This document shows positions 16,237-24,295 of a DNA stretch of 64,000 nucleotides, in pieces. Each line of letters opens with the position of its first letter. Position 1 is the first letter of the stretch. The stretch spans positions 51,733 to 115,732 of the forward strand of contig CACZNH010000004.1 of NCBI GenBank assembly GCA_902782465.1. The letters are read 5' to 3'. The DNA comes from an uncultured Bacteroidales bacterium (GTDB lineage Bacteria > Bacteroidota > Bacteroidia > Bacteroidales > Muribaculaceae). Below the pieces are notes generated by a model. It searched no databases. It was given only the letters and a program-made list of their open reading frames with translations, and was not told the origin of the DNA. The translations under genes and the position numbers were made by a program.

Positions 16237-16256
16237 CCGGCAGGGCCGGATTTTTT
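16237..16256 (+). promoter_or_regulatory. Small hairpin with T-run in the nrdD leader
   Basis: CCGGC and GCCGG flank a three-base loop and are followed by ATTTTTT, about 5 nt after the probable transcription start and 40 nt before the nrdD start codon. It looks like a minimal terminator or attenuator, though a five-pair stem is short. Confidence 0.4.
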
Positions 16257-16297
16257 ACGATAGCAATAGGTATAATCTAACTCTTTGATAAACTAAC

Positions 16298-18505
16298 ATG
16301 ATTCAGACGGTTCTTAAGCGTGATGGCCGTGTTGTCGGCTATAACGAGGAAAAAATCAAGGCAGCGATACGCAAAGCCATGCTCGCCACCGAGGCCGGTG
16401 AGGACGAGGGCTTGATTCAGCGCATCGCTGACCGCATTGGCCAGCGTGGCCGCAGCCAGATGAGTGTCGAGGATATTCAGGACCAGGTGGAGCTGGAGCT
16501 GATGAAGAGTCCGCGCAAGGAAGTCGCCCGCTGCTATATCAATTATCGCCAAAAACGCAGTGTTGCCCGCAAGGCCAAGACCCGTGACCTGTTCCTGGAA
16601 ATCATCAATGCCAAGAACAATGACGTTACCCGTGAGAATGCCAACATGAATGCCGACACCCCAGCCGGCATGATGATGAAGTTTGCCAGCGAGACGACCA
16701 AGCCCTTTGTCGATGACTATCTGCTCAGCGAAGAGGCTCGTGAAGCGGTGCGCGGCAACTATCTGCACATCCACGACAAGGACTACTATCCCACCAAGAG
16801 CTTTACCTGCGTCCAGCACCCGCTCGACAAGGTGCTCAAGCAGGGTTATATGGCTGGCCATGGCGAGTCCCGTCCCGCCAAGCGCATCGAGACCGCCGGC
16901 GTTATTGCCTGCATCACGATGGAGACGGCCCAAAACGAGATGCACGGTGGTCAGGCGATTCCCGCTTTTGATTTTTATCTTGCGCCCTTTGTGCGTGAGG
17001 CCTACATCGAGGAGGTAAAGAACCTGGAGAAACTCATGGGTCAGGACTACAGCCGCCTGTGTGACATTCAGGTCGAGGACTATATCGAGCGCGAACTCGA
17101 TTTCCTGCAGGGTGACGAGCGCATCATGCAACACGCCATCAACAGGACCGTGCGCCGTGTGCATCAGGCCATGGAGGCATTCATCCACAACATGAACACC
17201 ATCCACTCGCGTGGCGGTAACCAGGTGGTGTTCAGCTCCATCAACTACGGCACCGACACCAGTGCCGAGGGGCGTTGCATCATCCGCGAACTGCTCAACT
17301 CCACCTATCGTGGCGTGGGTAACGGCTCAACCGCCATCTTCCCCATCCAGATTTGGAAAAAGAAGACCGGCGTGAGCTACAAGCCCGGTGACCGCAACTA
17401 TGACCTCTACCAGCTGGCCTGCAAGGTGACGGCCCGCCGTTTCTTCCCCAACTTCGTCAACCTGGATGCTACCTACAACCAGCATGAGCTGTGGCGCCCG
17501 GATGACCCTGAGCGCTACAAGTATGAGTTGGCGACCATGGGTTGCCGCACGCGCGTACTCGAGAATAGATTTGGCGAGAAGACGTCCATCGGCCGTGGTA
17601 ACCTGTCATTCTCGACCATCAACATCGTGCGCCTCGCCATCGAGTGCATGGACATCAAGGACAAGCAGGAACGCATCGATCGCTTCTTTGCCAAACTCGA
17701 CAATATGCTCGAAGTTACCGCCCGCCAGCTTGACGCCCGCTTCCAGTACCAGAAGACGGCCATGGCCAAGCAGTTCCCGCTGCTCATGTCGCAGTTGTGG
17801 AACGGTGCCAATGAACTCGGTCCAGATGACAGGGTGGAGAGCGTCATCAACCAGGGAACGCTGGGTATCGGCTTCATCGGCCTGGCCGAGTGTCTGATTG
17901 CCCTTGTGGGCCATCATCACGGTGAGAGCGACGAGGCGCAGCAGCTGGGCTTGAAGATTATCACCTATATGCGTGACCGCGTCAATGAGTTCAGCGAGCA
18001 CTACCAGCACAACTATAGTGTGCTTGCCACGCCCGCCGAGGGACTGGCCGGCAAGTTCACGCGTCGCGACCGCAAGGATTTCGGTGAAATCCCCGGTGTT
18101 ACGGATAAGATTTACTATACCAACAGCAACCATGTGCCCGTCTATTACAAGTGTTCGCCCAAGCACAAGGCCGAGGTCGAGGCTCCCTATCACGAGCTGA
18201 CCCGTGGTGGTCACATCTTCTATGTTGAGATTGACGGCGATGCTACCCACAATCCCGAGGCCATTGCCAACGTGGTGGACCTGATGGACAAGTACAACAT
18301 GGGTTACTGCTCGGTGAACCACAACCGCAACCGCTGCATGGACTGCGGCTACGAGGATGCCACCGACGACCTCCACGAGTGCCCTGTGTGCCACAGTCAC
18401 AACATCGACCGCCTGCAGCGCATCACAGGCTATCTGGTCGGCACCACCGACCGCTGGAACAGCGGCAAGCTCGCCGAGCTCAAGGACCGCGTTGTCCACA
18501 AATAG
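16298..18505 (+). CDS. nrdD: Anaerobic ribonucleoside-triphosphate reductase
   Basis: A 735-residue glycyl-radical enzyme that reduces ribonucleoside triphosphates to deoxyribonucleotides without oxygen. An N-terminal ATP-cone (residues about 3-95, VLKRDGRVVGYNEEKIKAAI) provides allosteric control. The catalytic barrel follows. Near the C-terminus are four zinc-site cysteines (CMDC...CPVC) and the glycyl-radical loop RITGYLVGTTDRW, with Gly711 as the likely radical site. The activating enzyme nrdG lies 84 bp downstream across heptamer array 2. The gene's TAG stop is the first triplet of that array. Confidence 0.97.
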   Translation: MIQTVLKRDGRVVGYNEEKIKAAIRKAMLATEAGEDEGLIQRIADRIGQRGRSQMSVEDIQDQVELELMKSPRKEVARCYINYRQKRSVARKAKTRDLFLEIINAKNNDVTRENANMNADTPAGMMMKFASETTKPFVDDYLLSEEAREAVRGNYLHIHDKDYYPTKSFTCVQHPLDKVLKQGYMAGHGESRPAKRIETAGVIACITMETAQNEMHGGQAIPAFDFYLAPFVREAYIEEVKNLEKLMGQDYSRLCDIQVEDYIERELDFLQGDERIMQHAINRTVRRVHQAMEAFIHNMNTIHSRGGNQVVFSSINYGTDTSAEGRCIIRELLNSTYRGVGNGSTAIFPIQIWKKKTGVSYKPGDRNYDLYQLACKVTARRFFPNFVNLDATYNQHELWRPDDPERYKYELATMGCRTRVLENRFGEKTSIGRGNLSFSTINIVRLAIECMDIKDKQERIDRFFAKLDNMLEVTARQLDARFQYQKTAMAKQFPLLMSQLWNGANELGPDDRVESVINQGTLGIGFIGLAECLIALVGHHHGESDEAQQLGLKIITYMRDRVNEFSEHYQHNYSVLATPAEGLAGKFTRRDRKDFGEIPGVTDKIYYTNSNHVPVYYKCSPKHKAEVEAPYHELTRGGHIFYVEIDGDATHNPEAIANVVDLMDKYNMGYCSVNHNRNRCMDCGYEDATDDLHECPVCHSHNIDRLQRITGYLVGTTDRWNSGKLAELKDRVVHK

Positions 18506-18589
18506 GCATTAGGCATTAGGCATTAGGTTTTAGGTGTCATAAAAGGCCCTAAAGCCTAAAGCCTAAAGCCTAAAACCTAAAGCCTAAAA
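18506..18589 (+). repeat. Heptamer array 2, both arms, between nrdD and nrdG
   Basis: The left arm has GCATTAG three times and then GTTTTAG. The spacer is about 15 bp. The right arm has GCCTAAA units (with one ACCTAAA) and ends CCTAAAA directly against the nrdG ATG. The arms are complementary and could fold into a stem of about 30 bp with a few mismatches in the nrdD-nrdG mRNA. Confidence 0.92.
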
Positions 18590-19084
18590 ATGCTTCGAGT
18601 ACTGCATATCGTTGAGGGTACCAGTGTCGATGGACCGGGCCTGCGCACGTCAATCTACCTGGCGGGCTGCAACCATCATTGTCCAGGCTGCCACAACCCC
18701 GACTCTTGGGATTTCAAGGGTGGGGAGGAGCGCACCCTGGACGAACTGATGCAGGTCATCGCCTATAACGAGGCCCCCGTCACCCTGAGCGGTGGTGACC
18801 CCCTGCAACAGCCCAAGGGCACCCGTGCCCTCATCCACCGCATCAAGGCGGAGCTTGGTTACAACGTGTGGTGCTTCACCGGCTACACCTGGGAAAAAAT
18901 CGAAAAAGACCCTGCATTGCTCGACGTTGTGCGCGAACTTGATGTCCTCGTTGACGGCCCCTTCGTCCAGGCCGAACGCGACATCAGCCTCCGCTTTCGC
19001 GGCAGCCGCAACCAGCGCCTCATCGACGTCCAGCGCACCCTCGCCACCGGCACGCTCACCCTGTGGCAACCTCTGATGACCTAA
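18590..19084 (+). CDS. nrdG: Anaerobic ribonucleotide reductase activating protein
   Basis: A 164-residue radical-SAM enzyme that generates the glycyl radical on NrdD. The cluster motif is CNHHCPGC (CX3CX2C) near residue 27, followed by the SAM-binding SGGDPLQQP run. Length and order match the family. The ATG follows a heptamer array with no Shine-Dalgarno sequence; the A-rich end of the array (CCTAAAA) occupies the ribosome-binding position. The next gene starts 13 bp after the stop, so a protease gene seems to be attached to the nrd operon. Confidence 0.96.
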   Translation: MLRVLHIVEGTSVDGPGLRTSIYLAGCNHHCPGCHNPDSWDFKGGEERTLDELMQVIAYNEAPVTLSGGDPLQQPKGTRALIHRIKAELGYNVWCFTGYTWEKIEKDPALLDVVRELDVLVDGPFVQAERDISLRFRGSRNQRLIDVQRTLATGTLTLWQPLMT

Positions 19085-19097
19085 ATAACCTCATTTT

Positions 19098-21404
19098 ATG
19101 GAAAATATAAGAATTATAACACGGTTGGCTTTGATGGTGGCGGGCTGTGTGGTGTTTACATGTCAGTTGCTGGCTAACCCCATTACCCGCGAGCAGGCAC
19201 AAAGGAATGTGCAGGCTTTTCTTCAGCAACGGGGCAAGCGTGTTGCGGCTCCCTCGTTGCATCATGCCCAGATGACTTCCTCACCGTCTGCGGCTTATTA
19301 TGTGTTTAATGTGGGAAATGATGACGGGTATGTCATTGCCAGCGGCGACGACTGTGTGCCTGATATCCTGGGTTATGCCGATGAAGGGACCATTGATATT
19401 AACAATATTCCCTGCAACATGCAGGGGTGGCTGGACGGGTATGCCCAGCAGATTCAGTCCATGCGGGAGAAGGGTGTGTCGGCTTCCCGAGCGCCTCGCC
19501 GATTGTCCGCAATGCCTGCGGTCGACCCATTGTTGATGAGCCAGTGGAACCAGACTTACCCTTATTACCTGAGTTGCCCGCTGGATACCAACGGGCGGCG
19601 GTGCTACACTGGCTGTGTGGCTACGGCGATGGCTCAGGTGCTGTATTACCACCGTGAGCGTTCGGTGTCACAGACGACCCACGAGATGGCTGGCTATGTC
19701 ACCGAGCGTGGCGTTAGTGTAGAAGCTGTGCCTGCGGGCTCATTCATCGATTGGGACAACATGGTGGACCGCTATGCGGGAACGACGACTACCGACGAGC
19801 AGAAGGCTGCAGTGGCCAACCTGATGAAATACTGCGGCACTGCTGTGCAGATGGATTACACGTCGAGTTCGTCAGGGGCTTTCACTCCTAGCGTGGCATA
19901 TGCGATGGTTGCCTTTTTCAATTACAGTTCCAAGACCAAATACATGGACCGCAATGACAGCGGCTTGACGGATGATGAATGGGAGCAACTCATCTATGAC
20001 GAATTGAGCCACTCGCGCCCTGTGCTGTATAGCGGGTGGTCCGATAATGCGGGTCATGCCTTTGTGTGCGACGGCTACGATGGTGACGGTTACTTTCACA
20101 TCAATTGGGGGTGGGGTGCCTCACAGGGCTATTATCTGCTCACGGCCATTGATGATGCCGGTTCATCCCTCATCAATTACAATCAATCTCAGGAGGCTGT
20201 CATCCATGCCGAGCCGAGGGCTGTTTTGCCCTCACCGGATGAGGGCATTCAGTTCGCCGACCCTATTGCGGCAGCCGTGAGCCTGGAGTGGGCCGATACC
20301 AATGACGATGGCGTGTTGACGGTGGAGGAAGCCGCTGCCATCACAACTGTGTGTCCGTTGACGGCCGCATATATGTCCTCGTTTGATGAATTCCGTTATT
20401 TCACTGGTGTGACTTCCCTGTGCGACTGGATGTTCACGGAGTGCAATAAGATGAAAAGCATCGTCTTGCACGACAACGTCACGTCGATAGGCGAGGGCGC
20501 TTTCAAGAATTGCGACCTACTGGCTGAAATCACGATTCCCTGCTCGGTCACCCACATCGGAAATATGGCGTTAACGCAATGCCCCAGCTTGAAACGGATT
20601 ACCTGGAATGCCAGGAACTGTGCCCCAACAGTCACTCCTATTGTAAATGGGGCGGTCGAGCATGTGACGATTGGCGATAGCGTTGAGGTCATCCCCAACA
20701 ATTTTGCCAAGAATGCCAAAATTAAAGATGTGACCATCGGGAAATCTGTCAACAAGATAGGAGCATCGGCTTTCTATAATTGCACAAGGCTGAAAAGTGT
20801 GGTTTTCCCCAATTCGCTCGAGACCATCAATCAGAAGGCCTTCTATGGGAGCACGGCACTGGAGCGTGTGGAATTCGGTAAGGGCCTTAAGCTCGTCAAT
20901 GACAATTCTTTCAGCGATTGCAGCAGCCTTCATCATGTCACTATCCCCGATTCGGTCACCAAAATCGGGATGAATGCTTTCAATGGATGTACCAGTCTGG
21001 AGAGTGTCACCATAGGCCGGTCGGTGACAACCATCGGCTCTTCTGCATTCAGCGGATGCAGTAGCCTGAGGACGGTGACCAGCCTGGCACCGGAACCTTC
21101 GCCTGTCAATTCAAACGCATTCAAGGGTGTTTATGGGCAGGCGGTTCTCAGGGTGCCAGCCGGGTCACTTGAAGCCTACCAGGCGACAGCTCCATGGAAC
21201 CAGTTTTCGGCAATCGTTGCTATCGATGTGAGTCAGGGCGACGTGAACCTGGATGGAACGACTGATATTGCTGACCTCGTTTACCTCATTGACCTGATTC
21301 TTGAGAGCGCTTCGATAGACTACGGCGATGTGAATGATGACGGAGCCGTGGATATCGGTGACGTTGTTGACTTAATCGAAAAGATTCTGTCTTGGCAGGA
21401 CTAA
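19098..21404 (+). CDS. C10 family cysteine protease with BspA-like LRRs and dockerin-like tail
   Basis: A 768-residue secreted protease related to streptopain and Prevotella interpain. The signal peptide ends near residue 26. A Spi-like pro-region follows (about 27-130, with VGNDDGYVIASGDD). The catalytic domain has the nucleophile in TGCVATAMAQVLYYH (Cys173) and the general base in SDNAGHAFVCDGYD (His320), followed by INWGWG. After about residue 370 there is a short EF-like stretch, then BspA/LRR_5 repeats (VTSIGEGAFKNCDLL, VTKIGMNAFNGCTSLESV) to about residue 690. The end has dockerin-like loops GDVNLDGTTDIAD and GDVNDDGAVDIGD. Likely processes host or dietary proteins outside the cell. Confidence 0.9.
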   Translation: MENIRIITRLALMVAGCVVFTCQLLANPITREQAQRNVQAFLQQRGKRVAAPSLHHAQMTSSPSAAYYVFNVGNDDGYVIASGDDCVPDILGYADEGTIDINNIPCNMQGWLDGYAQQIQSMREKGVSASRAPRRLSAMPAVDPLLMSQWNQTYPYYLSCPLDTNGRRCYTGCVATAMAQVLYYHRERSVSQTTHEMAGYVTERGVSVEAVPAGSFIDWDNMVDRYAGTTTTDEQKAAVANLMKYCGTAVQMDYTSSSSGAFTPSVAYAMVAFFNYSSKTKYMDRNDSGLTDDEWEQLIYDELSHSRPVLYSGWSDNAGHAFVCDGYDGDGYFHINWGWGASQGYYLLTAIDDAGSSLINYNQSQEAVIHAEPRAVLPSPDEGIQFADPIAAAVSLEWADTNDDGVLTVEEAAAITTVCPLTAAYMSSFDEFRYFTGVTSLCDWMFTECNKMKSIVLHDNVTSIGEGAFKNCDLLAEITIPCSVTHIGNMALTQCPSLKRITWNARNCAPTVTPIVNGAVEHVTIGDSVEVIPNNFAKNAKIKDVTIGKSVNKIGASAFYNCTRLKSVVFPNSLETINQKAFYGSTALERVEFGKGLKLVNDNSFSDCSSLHHVTIPDSVTKIGMNAFNGCTSLESVTIGRSVTTIGSSAFSGCSSLRTVTSLAPEPSPVNSNAFKGVYGQAVLRVPAGSLEAYQATAPWNQFSAIVAIDVSQGDVNLDGTTDIADLVYLIDLILESASIDYGDVNDDGAVDIGDVVDLIEKILSWQD

Positions 21405-21507
21405 ACATGGAAATTCTCTTCTTCTCGAGGGTTCTTTATGCATTTTGATAGGTTTAATTGTTATAAATGGTAATTTTTTTCAAAAAAAATCTAAAAATTG
21501 TTGTCCA

Positions 21508-21542
21508 ATTATTAATTAGTATCTACTTTTGCGCTTTGGTTG
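21508..21542 (+). promoter_or_regulatory. Promoter of the 21709 gene
   Basis: TTGTTG (21508-21513) and TACTTTTG (21534-21541) are 20 bp apart. The leader of about 160 nt contains a short hairpin (ACATCC/GGATGT, 21590-21608) followed by ATTTTT; nothing else is seen in 21405-21708. Confidence 0.65.
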
Positions 21543-21708
21543 AAGTATGGGTCCAGCCATGGACAGGAATTGTTGCAGGCTAGGGTCAGGACATCCTCGA
21601 CGGGATGTATTTTTGTGCACTCCATGATGCTATATTGTGCGGTACACGTCATACTGTTAACAAATTTATTTTCATGTTTTAACCTTAACATTATTGTGTT
21701 TTTTTAGT

Positions 21709-22986
21709 ATGAAAAATGTCGTTACTCTTGTTTGTCTGCTGGTGACTCTTGTTGCTAGCGCACAGTTTAGTGGGCCTGGGTATTATCGAGTGCGCAATGC
21801 CTCTACCAAAGGTTACATCTGCATCAATGGCACACATTTCGAGAAATCAACCTATGCAGATGCTTTTTGGCCCTGCATCAAGATGAAAACCGATTCTGAC
21901 CAGGTGGCTGATCCGGGTTCCATCATCTACATCGACCACATTGGTAAGGATTGCGACCTCTTCAGTCAGGGCGTAAGTACCTATGAATTGACTCGCCTGA
22001 TGATGACCGTGGATTATGCAACAGTCAACGAGGGCGGCATTGAATCCTATGTTGCCAGGACTTATTATGAATATATGGTGGACACCGTGCTGGTAGCCAT
22101 CGACTGCTACTTCCGTGATATGGGCTTGGGCCTGCAGGCCGGCAACAAGGAAAAGACGTATTCGCGTTGGTGGATTGAGCCGGTCAATGAGTCATCGATG
22201 GATGTTTCATATTTCGGTGTGAAACCCGTCAGCAAGGATATGGTGGATGCCGATGGCTGGTACTGGACTTCGTTGTGCTGTGATTTCCCTGTGGCTATTC
22301 CCGAGGGTAGTGGCGTATATGGCGCCTACACGATTACTGAGATTGAACCTATTACAACTGACCGCTACAATGCAGCACCGTTACTGGTCTATGGCCAGGG
22401 CGACACCATTCCTGCGGCAACCCCTGTGCTTATCAAGTGCAAGTATCCCTATGCCAGCGGTAACAAACTGCTTCCCGTGGGTAAAAAAGCTGATATCACC
22501 AACTTCCCGCTTGTCAATGATATGCTGATGGGTAACTACTTCAGCTCATTTACGAATCATTGCAGCCTGACTGATATCAACGCGACGAAGGTGTATGTTC
22601 CCTACCAGTCGACGCCTGCATCACACTCCAATTTGGCATTGGGCATTGACGAAGAGGGCCGATTGGGTTTCTTCACCCAGCCGAGTGGAACTTATATGGC
22701 TGCCAATACCGCATGGCTTAACGTTGCGTCGTTGGGTGAAACAAGAGACCAGGTTATCGTGTATCTCGCTCCCGAGGCACAGGTAGAGCCGGAAGATCCT
22801 GAAATCATCTATGGTGACAGTGATAACGATGGTCAAATCAGCATTACCGATGTCACTGTCCTCATTGATAATATATTAAACGGCGTTGAAGCCGGTCTTG
22901 GTGCCGACTCCAATGCCGATGGCCAGGTAGACATTACGGATCTCACTACCCTGATTGATCTGCTGCTCAATGGACCGGCCCAATAA
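21709..22986 (+). CDS. Exported protein of unknown function with dockerin-like tail
   Basis: A 425-residue protein not recognised beyond its architecture. The signal peptide ends near residue 16 (...LVASAQ). A domain starting GPGYYRVRNASTKGYICING resembles the opening of ricin- or RICIN-like lectin modules seen in Bacteroidales surface proteins, but the match is weak. The middle (about 200-360) is beta-rich with IPAATPVLIKCKYP and ends LGETRDQVIVYLAPEA. The C-terminus has two dockerin-like loops (GDSDNDGQISITD and ADSNADGQVDITD). An in-frame TTG lies 15 bp upstream of the chosen ATG; the ATG starts the signal peptide directly. It converges on the chromate transporter genes with only 38 bp between them. 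Confidence 0.7.
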   Translation: MKNVVTLVCLLVTLVASAQFSGPGYYRVRNASTKGYICINGTHFEKSTYADAFWPCIKMKTDSDQVADPGSIIYIDHIGKDCDLFSQGVSTYELTRLMMTVDYATVNEGGIESYVARTYYEYMVDTVLVAIDCYFRDMGLGLQAGNKEKTYSRWWIEPVNESSMDVSYFGVKPVSKDMVDADGWYWTSLCCDFPVAIPEGSGVYGAYTITEIEPITTDRYNAAPLLVYGQGDTIPAATPVLIKCKYPYASGNKLLPVGKKADITNFPLVNDMLMGNYFSSFTNHCSLTDINATKVYVPYQSTPASHSNLALGIDEEGRLGFFTQPSGTYMAANTAWLNVASLGETRDQVIVYLAPEAQVEPEDPEIIYGDSDNDGQISITDVTVLIDNILNGVEAGLGADSNADGQVDITDLTTLIDLLLNGPAQ

Positions 22987-23024
22987 TGGCCTGTCCTGCG
23001 CAAGAATCCTAATCCTTCATCCAA

Positions 23025-23567
23025 TCAAAACACGAGCAGGCCAGTGATGCCGGCGAGGATGATGACGAGGATGGGATGGACGCGAGTAAAATAAACGATG
23101 CAGAAGGATGTGGCACAGATGGCGACGGTGATTAACCGCTCGCTCATCAGATAACCGAAGTTCTCACTGTTCATCAGCAGCAAAGCTGCCGAAGCAATGA
23201 GACCAACCACTACCGGACGCAATCCCATAAAGGCCCCTTGGATAAAGGGGCTTTTTTTGTGCCGCTGGATGTAATGGCTGGCGATGAGGGTGAGGATGAA
23301 CGGGGGCAGTACCACAGTGAGTGTTGCCACAATCGAGCCGAAAACACTGCCCGTCACCACATATCCGATATATGTCGCGCTGTTGATGCCGATGGGGCCA
23401 GGGGTCATCTGTGAGATGGCGACGATGTCGGTAAACATTTGGCTGGTAATCCATCCCGAGTCCACCACTTCGCGCTGGATGAGTGACAGCATCGCATAGC
23501 CGCCTCCAAAGCCAAACAGGCCGATTTTCAGGTAGGCCCAGATGAGTTTCAGATAGGTCTCAAGCAT
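23025..23567 (-). CDS. Chromate transporter, half-size subunit 2
   Basis: A 180-residue inner-membrane protein with one CHR domain, about half the length of full ChrA. It begins with the family run LKIGLFGFGGGYAMLSLIQREV and has TPGPIGINSATYIGY. It overlaps the other half by 8 bp (shared ATGCTTGA), so the pair should be translated together and probably form a heterodimer in opposite membrane orientations. In the wider family the substrate may be chromate or another oxyanion such as sulfate; nothing here decides it. Confidence 0.9.
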   Translation of the reverse strand: MLETYLKLIWAYLKIGLFGFGGGYAMLSLIQREVVDSGWITSQMFTDIVAISQMTPGPIGINSATYIGYVVTGSVFGSIVATLTVVLPPFILTLIASHYIQRHKKSPFIQGAFMGLRPVVVGLIASAALLLMNSENFGYLMSERLITVAICATSFCIVYFTRVHPILVIILAGITGLLVF

Positions 23568-24162
23568 CTTGTGCCTCCTTTCCGTTTAATTTGTTCTCTC
23601 CGTTGTGCCCGTTCATCAGGGTGTGCAGGTAATAGATGTATCCGCCGATGGCACCGAGTACGATATAGATGATGGGGTTGGAGATGACGGGAATCTTGCT
23701 GTAGATGAGCATGGCCACGGCCACCGGAATGATAACAGTCTTCCAGTTGATGCCGGCAGCCTTGGCAGTCGTGAGCACGGGGGCGACAATCAAGGCGACG
23801 ACGGCGGGGCGTATGCCCTTGAAGATGCGGCTGATGACGGCATTGTTCTTGATAGTGTCGGGGGTGAGGAAGATGGCGATAGCGAGAATCATCAGGAACG
23901 AGGGCAGGATGGTGCCAATGGCGGCACAGATGCTGCCTTTCACGCCCTTGAGACGGTCGCCGACGACAACACTGATGTTTACTGCCAGGATGCCTGGCAT
24001 GGACTGTGCTACGGCAAGCAGGTCAAGGAATTCATCGAGTGCTATCCACTTGTGTTTCTCAACAATCTCACGCTGGATGATGCTAATCATCGCCCAGCCG
24101 CCGCCAAAGGTGAAGGCGCCGATTTTGAAGAAGGTGAGAAACAGTTGCAGATAGAGGTTCAT
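23560..24162 (-). CDS. Chromate transporter, half-size subunit 1
   Basis: A 200-residue inner-membrane protein with one CHR domain, paired with the subunit encoded just downstream. Family features include FKIGAFTFGGGWAMISIIQREI and SMPGILAVNISVVVG, followed by several hydrophobic helices. The start codon sits one base after a long heptamer array that reads CTGAAAA on this strand; there is no Shine-Dalgarno sequence. No metal-resistance regulator is nearby. Confidence 0.9.
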   Translation of the reverse strand: MNLYLQLFLTFFKIGAFTFGGGWAMISIIQREIVEKHKWIALDEFLDLLAVAQSMPGILAVNISVVVGDRLKGVKGSICAAIGTILPSFLMILAIAIFLTPDTIKNNAVISRIFKGIRPAVVALIVAPVLTTAKAAGINWKTVIIPVAVAMLIYSKIPVISNPIIYIVLGAIGGYIYYLHTLMNGHNGENKLNGKEAQDA

Positions 24163-24275
24163 GTTCAGTTTTCAGTTTTCAGTTTTCAGTCGTCAGTTTT
24201 CAGTTTTCAGTTGTCAGTCGTCAGTTTTCAGTTTTCAGTTGTCAGTCGTCAGTTTTCAGTTTTCAGTTTTCAGTC
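24163..24275 (-). repeat. Heptamer array 3 (TTTTCAG family, 16 units)
   Basis: The longest array, strictly periodic at 7 bp on the plus strand: TTTTCAG interspersed with TCGTCAG and TTGTCAG. A 28-bp higher-order unit (TCGTCAG, TTTTCAG, TTTTCAG, TTGTCAG) is repeated twice and then begins again. Two decayed units (TCGCCTG, ACTCCTG) continue to about 24289. On the coding (minus) strand it reads CTGANNN and carries a TGA in every unit, so all three frames are closed just before the chromate transporter start. Confidence 0.95.
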
Positions 24276-24295
24276 GCCTGACTCCTGACTTCAAA

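Noticed and set aside
18506-18589. Telomere-like repeat (resemblance of TTTTAGG/TTTAGG units to eukaryotic telomeres)
   Set aside because: The arrays are internal, short, and the unit changes freely between sites while the period is kept, so a chromosome-end function is not indicated.
24163-24275. CRISPR array
   Set aside because: Units are 7 bp and contiguous with no spacers, and no cas gene is near.
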